A DNA stretch of 64,000 nt from CAXBCP01 sp038120765. GTDB lineage: Bacteria > Pseudomonadota > Alphaproteobacteria > MPNO01 > UBA830. Positions 9,009 through 16,920 of the stretch are shown piece by piece. Each line of letters begins with the position of its first letter. Position 1 is the stretch's first letter. Location: the NCBI GenBank assembly GCA_038120765.1, contig JAYOMI010000003.1, positions 1-64,000 on the forward strand, written 5' to 3'. Made by a program: the position numbers and the translations under genes. The notes beneath the pieces were generated by a model. It was not told the DNA's origin. It did no database searches and worked only from the letters and a program-made list of their open reading frames with translations.

Positions 9009-9752
9009 TCAGCCTGTCGGCAGGTTATAGGTCTCGTCGATGCTGTCGATATATTCCATCGCCTCGTCCATCTGGACCACATCGGCATATTTCGCATGCA
9101 TGTCGCACAGATTGATGGCGTGCGAGGCCTGCGAGCGGTCGAAGCAGCCTTCCTCGACGATAACGGTGCGATAGTTGTTGCTGAAGGCGTCCAGCACCGA
9201 GGCGCGCACGCAGCCCGACGTGGTCGTGCCGGTCACGATCAGCGAATCCGCGCCGAGATCGTTGAGGAACGAGACCAGCGGCGTCGCGTAGAATGCGCTC
9301 GGCTTCAGCTTGCGGATCACGATGTCCTGCGGCGACGGCGCGATTTCGTCCATGATGTCGTTGCCGTTGCGGTTGCTCGTCCGGGCGGGGGGCGCGCCGT
9401 CCGGCGTGTCTTCGTGTCCGCGGGAGCTTTTCCACGCCCAGCTTCCCTTGTCCCAGCCGTCGTCGCGGACCGTGCCGGTGGTGTAGATCACGGGGATGCC
9501 CTTTTCGTGGCACTTGTCGATCAGCTTGCGGATATGCGGCAGCGCTTCCCAGGCTTCCTCGCCGCAGGACGTGCGCCATTCCTCGACCGCTTCGAGGATA
9601 GGCTTGGGCTGCTCGCCGCAGAACGCGTAGTTCACGTCGATGATCAGCAGGGCGGGTTTCTTGCCGCCGCCGGCATTGGCGGCCCAGCCGCCTTTCGCAA
9701 AGACTTCCTTGTCGCGGTCGGTCAGGAACTTGTCCCAGATACGTTCAGCCAT
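9009..9752 (-). CDS. Isochorismatase-family cysteine hydrolase (N-carbamoylsarcosine amidase-like)
   Basis: This 247-residue hydrolase probably cleaves an amide or carbamoyl group in the cytoplasm. The Asp-Lys-Cys triad is complete: D39 in ALLIIDVN, K150 in IRKLKPSAF, and C181 in TTTSGCVRAS, with the usual cis-peptide region before the Cys. It is the intact partner of the interrupted gene downstream, and the two share the region around the Lys and Cys. It sits 48 bp after the ABC permease gene, which suggests uptake and hydrolysis of the same N-containing compound. Substrates in the family range from N-carbamoylsarcosine to nicotinamide, maleamate and biuret; sequence alone does not decide. 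Confidence 0.88.
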   Translation of the reverse strand: MAERIWDKFLTDRDKEVFAKGGWAANAGGGKKPALLIIDVNYAFCGEQPKPILEAVEEWRTSCGEEAWEALPHIRKLIDKCHEKGIPVIYTTGTVRDDGWDKGSWAWKSSRGHEDTPDGAPPARTSNRNGNDIMDEIAPSPQDIVIRKLKPSAFYATPLVSFLNDLGADSLIVTGTTTSGCVRASVLDAFSNNYRTVIVEEGCFDRSQASHAINLCDMHAKYADVVQMDEAMEYIDSIDETYNLPTG

Positions 9753-9800
9753 GATGTCGCCTTTCTCTAAAGGTTGGTATTCCAGGGGCCGGGGCGGGCA

Positions 9801-10682
9801 TCAGCCCATGCCCTGGCCGGAGCGTTTCAGTCTCGGATCGAACAGGTCGCGCATGCCGTCGCCCAGCATATTGATGCCGAGCACGGTGAAAAAGATGCAG
9901 AGGCCGGGAAAAAGCGCCAGCCACCAGGACGTGCTGATATAGGTGCGGCCGTCCGCCAGCATGCTGCCCCATGTCGGAATCGCCGGCGGCACGCCGAGGC
10001 CGAGGAAGCTCAGGCTCGCCTCTGCGATGATGGCGGTCGCCATGGCGAAGGTACCGATCACCATTGCGGCCTGAACAAGGTTCGGCAGCACATGGCGGGT
10101 GATGATGCGTGTATTGGAGGCGCCGAGCGATCGCGCGGCGTCGACGAAATCCCGAGTGCGCAGCGACAGCGCCTGGCCGCGGGCGACCCGGCAATAGGGA
10201 ATCCAGCGCTGGACGACGAGGGCGACGATCAGGATCAGCAGGCTTTGTCCGAAAAACGCCATGATGGCGATAGCGAGCAGCAGCGGCGGAAAGGCCCACA
10301 CGACCTCGACCAGTTTCTGGATGAAGAAATCGGTGCGCCCGGCAAAGAAGCCGGAGATCGCGCCGAGGCCGATGCCGATCACGCCGGAAATCACGACGAC
10401 GGTCGCCGCGATCACGAGGCTTATCCGCGCGCCGTAGATGATGCGGCTCAGGATATCGCGGCCGACATGGTCGGTGCCGAGAAAATGCGGTTCGCTGAAC
10501 CAGCCCGGTGCGCGCAGGGCGTTGATCAGGTTCTGGCCGTTCGGATCGTAGGGCGCGATCACCGGCGCGAACACGCCGATGAAGACAAGCAGGAAAACGA
10601 CCGTCCCGCCGAGCACGATTTTCGGCTTCAGCCAGGGGCGCAGCGCTTTCATCATCCGGGCGCGGCGGGGCAGGTCGGTCAT
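9801..10682 (-). CDS. ABC transporter permease, DppC/OppC type
   Basis: This inner-membrane permease of about 293 residues belongs to the oligopeptide/dipeptide ABC importers. Its membrane segment near residue 20 is followed by the periplasmic block HFLGTDHVGRDILSRI, and the ATPase-contact (EAA) loop is DAARSLGASNTRIITRHVLPNL. The start chosen is the ATG at 10682, but the frame stays open and protein-like upstream (ERPSDAQDIATADDAQSV), so the true N-terminus may be missing. The expected partners (DppB-type permease, binding protein, two ATPases) are absent. Instead the sequence runs into a truncated plus-strand gene, which suggests that the upstream part of the operon was lost here or misassembled. 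Confidence 0.85.
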   Translation of the reverse strand: MTDLPRRARMMKALRPWLKPKIVLGGTVVFLLVFIGVFAPVIAPYDPNGQNLINALRAPGWFSEPHFLGTDHVGRDILSRIIYGARISLVIAATVVVISGVIGIGLGAISGFFAGRTDFFIQKLVEVVWAFPPLLLAIAIMAFFGQSLLILIVALVVQRWIPYCRVARGQALSLRTRDFVDAARSLGASNTRIITRHVLPNLVQAAMVIGTFAMATAIIAEASLSFLGLGVPPAIPTWGSMLADGRTYISTSWWLALFPGLCIFFTVLGINMLGDGMRDLFDPRLKRSGQGMG

Positions 10683-10730
10683 GACGCTCTGGGCGTCATC
10701 GGCAGTCGCGATGTCCTGTGCATCGGAGGG

Positions 10731-11165
10731 GCGCTCGAATTTACGCACCGGATATTCACCGAATTCAAGTACGAGGGCGGCGTCACCGAAATTCATACGC
10801 CGGTCGATACCGTGCTCAACGAGCGTCGGGGCGTGTGCCAGGATTTCGCGCATCTGCAGATATCCGGCCTGCGCAGCCTCGGCATCCCGTGCCGGTATGT
10901 CAGCGGATACCTGCAGACCCTGCCGCCGGAGGGGCAGGAGCGCCTCGCCGGCGCCGACGCGTCCCACGCATGGCTGGCTGTCTGGGTGCCGGATGCCGGC
11001 TGGGTGGATCTCGATCCGACCAATGACGTCATCCCCGGCGAACAGCATATTACAATCGCCTGGGGCCGCGATTACGGCGATGTCAGCCCGATCAACGGGC
11101 TGGTCGTCGGCGGCGGCGGCCATGATGTGAAGGTCGCGGTCGACGTCGTCGCGGTCGACGCCTGA
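10731..11165 (+). pseudogene. Transglutaminase-like protein, C-terminal fragment without a start
   Basis: About 144 residues are recognisable, starting ALEFTHRIFTEFKYEGGV and ending at the TGA at 11163-11165. RRGVCQDFAHL holds the catalytic Cys, DASHAWLAVW the His, and DLDPTND the Asp of the transglutaminase-like triad. GRDYGDVSPINGL is the usual C-terminal block. The N-terminal half of this family (about 130 residues) is missing, and the open frame upstream on this strand is the antisense of the ABC permease and not protein-like. The break coincides with the 5' end of that permease. The remaining part keeps the triad, but without its first half it is unlikely to be functional. Confidence 0.8.
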
Positions 11166-11175
11166 GAGGCAGGCG

Positions 11176-12123
11176 TCAGGCGCTTTTCGCCCCGTAATAA
11201 AGCATGCTGACATGCCTCGCTTCGGCGAAAAACAGCCAGCGTTCCACGACAACCCCGAAAGATACGCAGATCGCCGCGGTAAGCGTCCCGGGGATGGCGA
11301 TGGCCGGCGCCGCTTCGCTGGTCAGCAGGGTCAGCGCGAAGGGAAGCGCGCAATAGCCGAGAAACGCGATGCGGCGAAGCTTGGTGGAATGCTTCCGCGC
11401 GATCGAATAGCCCATTTCGCGTTGAACGAAAGTCTCGGTCATGGTCGGGTTGTCGAGCAGGCGGACCTTGCCGATATCGCCGAGGCCCGTGGCGCTTTCC
11501 GGCGTCGATACGCCGGGGGTCAGGTCGATCGAGCGCCAGTAGGACCGTTTGAGGAACAGCACCAGCAACAGGCCGATCGCGACGACGGCGGCCTGCATCG
11601 GCGTCTGATAGCCGAACATCTGGGCCAGGGCGTGAAACCAGACCGCCCCCGACAGCAGCGCGAAAGACAGGTAGACCGGCACGGTGCGCTTATTATGCCA
11701 CGCGCTGATCGTGCGCAGGGTGGCGTAGATCATGCCGGTCGCGTGCACGGTAAGCACGCAGAGCAGGGCGAGCGTCACGGCGAACAGGCCGAATGCGCCC
11801 GACAGCGACCCTTCGACGATCCAGCCCCAGGCCGTCAGCACGAGCGGGATATAGGTTGCGGTCGCGAGGACGCCTTCGCGGGACAGCCAGGATGATTTCC
11901 ACTGGCTGTAGGCGCGCCAGGCCCGATCCGGATGGCCGAGATGCGCGGTCGATGACAACAGGCCGCCGGTTACCAGAAGGGCGCCGAGGCCGAAACCGAT
12001 GGCGCCGAACCAGGGGTTCAGCGGTACGCCGTTCAGCACGCCGAACAGCGCCATCAGCGCGATCAGGCCATAGCCCGCGCCCGACGCGGTGGTGAAGAAG
12101 ATGACGGAATAGGCTGGATGCAT
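11176..12123 (-). CDS. soeC: Sulfite dehydrogenase membrane anchor subunit, SoeC/DmsC family
   Basis: The 315-residue integral membrane protein of the DmsC family has about eight hydrophobic segments. It would hold the SoeA-SoeB pair at the inner membrane and pass electrons to quinone. The N-terminus MHPAYSVIFFTTASGAGYG and the following STAHLGHPDRAWRA are typical of this anchor family. It is the last gene of a three-gene run (soeA-soeB-soeC) with 12 bp between it and soeB. That the complex is a sulfite dehydrogenase rather than a DMSO reductase is inferred from the lack of a Tat signal on the large subunit and the adjacent persulfide dioxygenase. Confidence 0.8.
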   Translation of the reverse strand: MHPAYSVIFFTTASGAGYGLIALMALFGVLNGVPLNPWFGAIGFGLGALLVTGGLLSSTAHLGHPDRAWRAYSQWKSSWLSREGVLATATYIPLVLTAWGWIVEGSLSGAFGLFAVTLALLCVLTVHATGMIYATLRTISAWHNKRTVPVYLSFALLSGAVWFHALAQMFGYQTPMQAAVVAIGLLLVLFLKRSYWRSIDLTPGVSTPESATGLGDIGKVRLLDNPTMTETFVQREMGYSIARKHSTKLRRIAFLGYCALPFALTLLTSEAAPAIAIPGTLTAAICVSFGVVVERWLFFAEARHVSMLYYGAKSA

Positions 12124-12135
12124 TGTTCTCGTCCG

Positions 12136-12912
12136 TTAGCGCGACAGTACCCGGTCGACCCAGCGCAGGAACTTGCCCGATCCCGCGGCGGCGCCCGGTG
12201 CGTCCTGTGCCGGCAGACGGGACAGGCTTGCGCCCAGGCCGGACGGGCCCTGGTCTTTCTTCGCGGCACGGGGCGGCAGGTAGCGGTTGACCGGCTTGTA
12301 GCCCATCTCCGGCATCAGGTCCAACCCGCCACCTGAGGCGACAAGCCGCGAGACGTCCGAATTCGGATCGCCCAGATCGCCGAAATGCCGCGCGCTTGCC
12401 GGGCAGGTCGATACGCAGGCGGGCACGCGATCGGCCTCCGGCATGGTCTCGTTGTAAATCCGGTCGATACACAGCGTACATTTCTTCATGACGCCGGCAT
12501 CGGTGTCGTATTCGCGCGCGCCATAAGGGCACGCCCAGGAGCAAAGCTTGCAGCCGATGCAGGCGTCTTCGTTGACCAGCACGATGCCGTCTTCCTCGCG
12601 CTTGTAGGATGCGCCGGTCGGGCACACGGTCACGCAGGCGGCCTCCTCGCAATGGAGGCACGACCGCGGGAAATGCACGGTCCGGCTTTCGGTGCCTTCG
12701 CCTGCCTCGAACGTGTGGATCCGGTTGAACCAGACGCCGTTCGGGTTGGTGCCGTAGGGATCGTTATCCGGCAGCGGCGCCGAATGTCCGCCTGTGTTCC
12801 ATTCCTTGCAATTCACCGCGCAGGCATGACAGCCGACGCAGGTGTCCAGATCGATGACGAGGCCGAGTTTGACTTCCTGCCCCTCGGGTTTGCGTGCCGG
12901 CAGCAAGGTCAT
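12136..12912 (-). CDS. soeB: Sulfite dehydrogenase iron-sulfur subunit, SoeB/DmsB family
   Basis: This 258-residue ferredoxin-like subunit carries four Cys clusters: CVGCHACAVNC, CLHCEEAACVTVCPTG, CIGCKLCSWACPYG, and CTLC followed by CVSTCP. They would bind four 4Fe-4S clusters linking the molybdenum subunit to the membrane anchor. Its ATG overlaps the soeA stop (ATGA, 4 bp), which points to translational coupling. The C-terminal 60 residues are proline- and alanine-rich and variable. No signal peptide is present, as expected for a cytoplasmic complex. The DmsB family assignment is firm; the Soe assignment rests on context and the form of the large subunit. Confidence 0.85.
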   Translation of the reverse strand: MTLLPARKPEGQEVKLGLVIDLDTCVGCHACAVNCKEWNTGGHSAPLPDNDPYGTNPNGVWFNRIHTFEAGEGTESRTVHFPRSCLHCEEAACVTVCPTGASYKREEDGIVLVNEDACIGCKLCSWACPYGAREYDTDAGVMKKCTLCIDRIYNETMPEADRVPACVSTCPASARHFGDLGDPNSDVSRLVASGGGLDLMPEMGYKPVNRYLPPRAAKKDQGPSGLGASLSRLPAQDAPGAAAGSGKFLRWVDRVLSR

Positions 12913-15830
12913 GATTTGTCTCCCTGTCCCGGACGTTTCGGCTTGAATCGCGCGCCGTAGCGCAGGATGCGTTGTCCGACCGAGACGTTGTTGGTCGACG
13001 GCTGCGCCGTGAACTGCGGCAGAGAGGTTTCGTCTTCCGTGCCCGTTTCCATCCCTGATTCCGGCGAGGCTTTCTCGATGCGCACCCGCAGGTCGTACCA
13101 CGCGGCCTGACCGGTCACCGGGTCCGAATTCGAATAGCGGTAGCCGCTTTCCCTGGGCGGCAGCAATTCGGAAATCACGTGGTTCAGCAGGAAGCCTTTC
13201 TTGGCTTCGGGCGCGTCGGGGTCGAGGTTCCACGCGCCGGAGCGCTTGCCGATCGCATTCCACGTCCAGACCGTATTGCGTTCCACGCCTTCCATCAGGC
13301 GGACCTGCACCTTGATGCGGCTGTGATGGCTGATCACCCAGACCCAGTCGTCGTCCTCGATGCCTTCGAGTTCCGCCTGGAAGCGGTTGATATACAGCCG
13401 GTTGCTGGTGTGGATCTGGCGCAGCCAGGCGTTCTGCGAGCCCCAGGAATGGTACATCGCCATCGGCCGCTGGGTGATGGCGAAGAACGGGAATTCATCC
13501 TCGCCGCCATCCTGGGATTCGAACGGGCGGTACCAGGTTGGCAGCGGATCGAAATAGCCTTCGACGCGGGCCCTGTGTTCGGCGGGGGGCGTGATGTCGC
13601 CATGGCCGCGCGCGGCAAGCCGGAATTTCTGCATCGGCTCCGAATAGACCTGCAGAACGATCTGGTCGGACGATCCGATCCACCCCATGCTTGCCGCATA
13701 TTCCAGGTAATCCCGGTTGGCGTGCTTGAAATAGCGCTGGTTATCGGGAAATTCGCGGGTCCAGAAGCAGCCGTTCTCGATATAGCGCTCAAGCTGGTTC
13801 GGGTTGACCGCGCCGGTGCCGTGACTGTCGCCGTTCTCGCCGCGCCAGCCCGCGAGCGAGCCGATCCCCGGCATGCGCTCGTGGTTCACCAGATAGTCCG
13901 GATAGCCGCCCGGATATTTGGCGGACCCGTCCTCGTTGGTCAGGCCGGGCAGGCCGATACGCGTGCCCAGATCGATCAGCACCGTCTGGAAGGCCCGAAC
14001 GTCCCGGTCCGGTTCCACCACGGGCTGGCGGATGGCATCCGCCGGGCCGTCGGCGCTGCAGATCGGCCGGTCGAGTATCGAGACCGCGTCCCAGCGTTCG
14101 AGATACGTGGTGTCCGGCAGGATGATGTCGCAATAGGGCACCGTTTCGGACCAGAACGCATCCGAATAGACGATGAACGGGATTTTGTATTCCCCCGTCT
14201 CGGCGTTGCGGTCGGTCAGCATGTCCATCACGCCCGACGTGTTCATCGACGAGTTCCACGCCATGTTGGCCATGAACATGAACAGCGTGTCGATGGGGTA
14301 GGGATCGCCCTTCCATGCATTGGTGATGACCATGTGCATCAGGCCGTGGGCGCTGATCGGCGCTTCCCAGGAAAATGCCTTGTCGATGCGCTGCGGATTG
14401 CCGTCGGCATCGACCAGCAGGTCTTCGGGACCCGTCGGGAAGCCGAGGGGCGGTCCCGGCAGCGGCGTGTTCGCGTTGACCTGGTCCGGACGGCCGGCAG
14501 GTTTCTGCGGCGGCGGGCAGGGGCGCGGGAAAGGCGGCTTGTAGCGGAACCCGCCCGGTACATCGATGGTGCCCAGCAGCATCTGCAACAGGTGGATCGC
14601 GCGGCAGGTGTGGAACCCGTTCGAATGGGCGGAGATACCGCGCATCGCGTGCATCGCGACGGGGCGGCCGATCATCTTGTCCTGCTTGCGCCCGGCCCAG
14701 TCGGTCCATTCGAGGTCGAGCACGATTTCCTTCTCGAACGCGGCCTCGGCGAGTTCGGCGGCAATCCGGCGGATGTGGTTCGAGGCAACACCCGATTTCA
14801 GGGCCGCGGCCTCGGGGCCGTAGTTCAGGTCCATGTACCGGTCGGCCATCAGCTGGAACGACGGCACGGCGGTGCGGCCGTCTTCCAGCGTATAGTCGCC
14901 GACCACGGCGGGCGCGACGCCGGCAAGCCGCGCATCGGCGATCTGGCCTGTGTTCTGGTCCCAGCACAGCGGCTCGCCGTCCGCGCCGCGGGCGAACAGG
15001 CCGTCATCGGCCGCACCCGGGTCCCTGATCACCAGCCAGGGCGCGTTGGTGTAACGCACCAGGTAGTCGAGATCGATCTTGTCGGCGTGGAGCAGCTCGT
15101 GGATCAGCGCCAGCACGAAGGCGCCGTCGCTGCCGGGCCGTATGCCGACCCATTCATCGGCAATCGCCGAATAGCCGGTTTTCACGGGGTTCACGGAGAC
15201 GAATTTCGCGCCGCGCGCCTTCAGCGTCGACAGGCCCATCTTGATCGGGTTGGAATCGTGATCCTCGGCAACGCCGAACATCATGAAATATTCGGTCCGT
15301 TCCCAGTCGGGCTCGCCGAATTCCCAGAACGACCCGCCGATGGAATATAACCCGGCGGCCGCCATGTTGACCGAACAGAACCCACCATGGGCCGCATGGT
15401 TCGGCGTGCCGAACTGGCTCGCCCACCAGCCGGTCAGGGCCTGGCTCTGGTCGCGCCCGGTGAAGAAAGCGAGTTTTTTCGGATCTTCCGCCCGGATCTT
15501 CTTCATCCGGTCGGCGACGATTGTCAGCGCCTCTTCCCATTCGATTTCCTCGAACTCGCCCGATCCGCGCTCGCCGACGCGGCGCAGCGGCTTGGTCAGC
15601 CGGGCGGGGGAATAGTGCTGCATGATGCCGGCGCTTCCCTTGCCGCACAGCACGCCCTTGTTGATGGGGTGGTCCTTGTTGCCCTCGATGTAGCGGATTT
15701 CGCCGTCGCGCAGATGAACCTTGATGCCGCAACGGCAGGCGCACATGTAGCACGTCGTCGTTTTGGTTTCGTCGCCGGTTTGAGGCGAAAGATTGATACG
15801 TTCCTGCGGGTCTAGAAAATCGCCGGGCAT
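12909..15830 (-). CDS. soeA: Sulfite dehydrogenase molybdopterin subunit, SoeA-like
   Basis: The 973-residue DMSO-reductase-family catalytic subunit would oxidise sulfite to sulfate with quinone as acceptor. The N-terminal 4Fe-4S motif is CYMCACRCG (C27, C30, C34) with C62 in GVLCGKG. HGGFCSVNM puts a Cys near residue 152 at the likely molybdenum-ligand position. There is no Tat signal, which separates it from periplasmic DmsA and fits cytoplasmic SoeA. The length and the proline-rich insert after DVPGGFRYKPP also fit SoeA from purple sulfur bacteria and roseobacters as I know them. The frame is open to 16058; the ATG at 15830 is chosen because homologues begin close to the first Cys motif, although no strong ribosome site precedes it. 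Confidence 0.8.
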   Translation of the reverse strand: MPGDFLDPQERINLSPQTGDETKTTTCYMCACRCGIKVHLRDGEIRYIEGNKDHPINKGVLCGKGSAGIMQHYSPARLTKPLRRVGERGSGEFEEIEWEEALTIVADRMKKIRAEDPKKLAFFTGRDQSQALTGWWASQFGTPNHAAHGGFCSVNMAAAGLYSIGGSFWEFGEPDWERTEYFMMFGVAEDHDSNPIKMGLSTLKARGAKFVSVNPVKTGYSAIADEWVGIRPGSDGAFVLALIHELLHADKIDLDYLVRYTNAPWLVIRDPGAADDGLFARGADGEPLCWDQNTGQIADARLAGVAPAVVGDYTLEDGRTAVPSFQLMADRYMDLNYGPEAAALKSGVASNHIRRIAAELAEAAFEKEIVLDLEWTDWAGRKQDKMIGRPVAMHAMRGISAHSNGFHTCRAIHLLQMLLGTIDVPGGFRYKPPFPRPCPPPQKPAGRPDQVNANTPLPGPPLGFPTGPEDLLVDADGNPQRIDKAFSWEAPISAHGLMHMVITNAWKGDPYPIDTLFMFMANMAWNSSMNTSGVMDMLTDRNAETGEYKIPFIVYSDAFWSETVPYCDIILPDTTYLERWDAVSILDRPICSADGPADAIRQPVVEPDRDVRAFQTVLIDLGTRIGLPGLTNEDGSAKYPGGYPDYLVNHERMPGIGSLAGWRGENGDSHGTGAVNPNQLERYIENGCFWTREFPDNQRYFKHANRDYLEYAASMGWIGSSDQIVLQVYSEPMQKFRLAARGHGDITPPAEHRARVEGYFDPLPTWYRPFESQDGGEDEFPFFAITQRPMAMYHSWGSQNAWLRQIHTSNRLYINRFQAELEGIEDDDWVWVISHHSRIKVQVRLMEGVERNTVWTWNAIGKRSGAWNLDPDAPEAKKGFLLNHVISELLPPRESGYRYSNSDPVTGQAAWYDLRVRIEKASPESGMETGTEDETSLPQFTAQPSTNNVSVGQRILRYGARFKPKRPGQGDKS

Positions 15831-16017
15831 GGCGGATATGCGTCCAGTTCTGTGCTTGCGGGTGCCCCGAAAAGGCAAGTTAGGATTAGGTGAGAAATCA
15901 ATTGGCGTCAAACGGCGCATCTGCGCCAACCGGTTGCGCCCTGCGCATACCTTTGGAACGTGATTCTTGTTAACGTCGGAAAAAGGAAAAAGGCGAACCA
16001 GCCGGAGGGAGGCGCAT

Positions 16018-16881
16018 ATGAGCCCAGAAATCACGTGTTTTTTCGACGACAAGACCAATTCCGCGTCCTATGTGGTGCATGATCCGGAAACGAAGCAGGC
16101 CTCGATTATCGATCCTGTGCTCGATTACGATCCTGTGTCCGGGCGCATATCGACGACGAGCGTCGAAAAAATCGCGGCTTTTGTCGACCAGGCGGGCCTC
16201 GCCGTCGACTGGATCCTGGAAACCCATGTCCATGCCGATCATCTGACCGCGTCTGTCTGGCTGAAGAACCGGACCGGGGGAAAATCGGGCATCGGGCAGG
16301 GCATTACCGAGGTGCAGAAGACGTTCGGCGCGCTGTTCAACGTGGCCGACAGCCTGCCCGCGGACGGCTCCCAGTTCGACGAGACCTTCGCCGACGGCGC
16401 GACGTTCGAAATCGGCAATATCGACGCCCGCGTTATGGCGACGCCGGGCCACACGCCCGCCTGCGTCACCTATGTGATCGGCGATGCGTGTTTTGTCGGC
16501 GACACCATGTTCATGCCGGATTCCGGCACCGCGCGGTGCGACTTTCCCGGTGGCGATGCGAAGCAGCTTTTCGCCTCGCTGCAGAAGATTCTCGACCTCC
16601 CGGAAGACATGCGTCTTTTCGTCTGCCACGATTACGGCGCCGGCGGCACCCGCGACTTCGCCTGGGAAACCACGGTCGCCGAACAGCGCGACACCAATAT
16701 CCATATCGGCGGTGGCGTGCTGGAACACGACTATGTCCAGATGCGGCGCGACCGCGATGCGACGCTCGGCCTGCCGCGGCTGATTATCCCCGCCGTGCAG
16801 GTCAACATGCGTGCGGGCGACATGCCGCCGGCGGAGGCTAACGGCACGTCCTATATCAAGGTGCCGGTGAATATTTTCTGA
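16018..16881 (+). CDS. Persulfide dioxygenase-like MBL-fold protein (ETHE1/Blh family)
   Basis: This 287-residue metallo-beta-lactamase-fold protein probably oxidises glutathione persulfide to sulfite with a single iron. The metal motif is THVHADH (H70, H72, D74, H75), with GHTPAC (His near 153) and VGDTMF (Asp near 170). TARCDFPGGD is characteristic of the persulfide dioxygenase/Blh group and separates it from glyoxalase II. The ATG at 16018 has GGAGGGAGG upstream. It is divergent from the soe operon across 187 bp, so its sulfite product could be taken directly to sulfate. A rhodanese or sulfide:quinone reductase is not seen nearby. Confidence 0.85.
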   Translation: MSPEITCFFDDKTNSASYVVHDPETKQASIIDPVLDYDPVSGRISTTSVEKIAAFVDQAGLAVDWILETHVHADHLTASVWLKNRTGGKSGIGQGITEVQKTFGALFNVADSLPADGSQFDETFADGATFEIGNIDARVMATPGHTPACVTYVIGDACFVGDTMFMPDSGTARCDFPGGDAKQLFASLQKILDLPEDMRLFVCHDYGAGGTRDFAWETTVAEQRDTNIHIGGGVLEHDYVQMRRDRDATLGLPRLIIPAVQVNMRAGDMPPAEANGTSYIKVPVNIF

Positions 16882-16920
16882 GGCCGTCGGGATCTCCGGT
16901 ATATCCGGACAATCGACGCG

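Noticed and set aside
9774..10730. The long plus-strand frame leading into the transglutaminase-like fragment
   Set aside because: Only the last 144 codons are protein-like. The earlier part is the antisense of the ABC permease with its membrane segments, so it was not taken as the N-terminus.
13179..15350. A 723-residue open frame on the plus strand opposite soeA
   Set aside because: Antisense shadow of a conserved molybdoenzyme gene; no motifs and no ribosome site.
11176..15830. Calling the three-gene complex a DMSO reductase
   Set aside because: The large subunit lacks a Tat signal and lies next to a persulfide dioxygenase, which fits SoeABC better. The DMSO-reductase family relation is kept in the entries.
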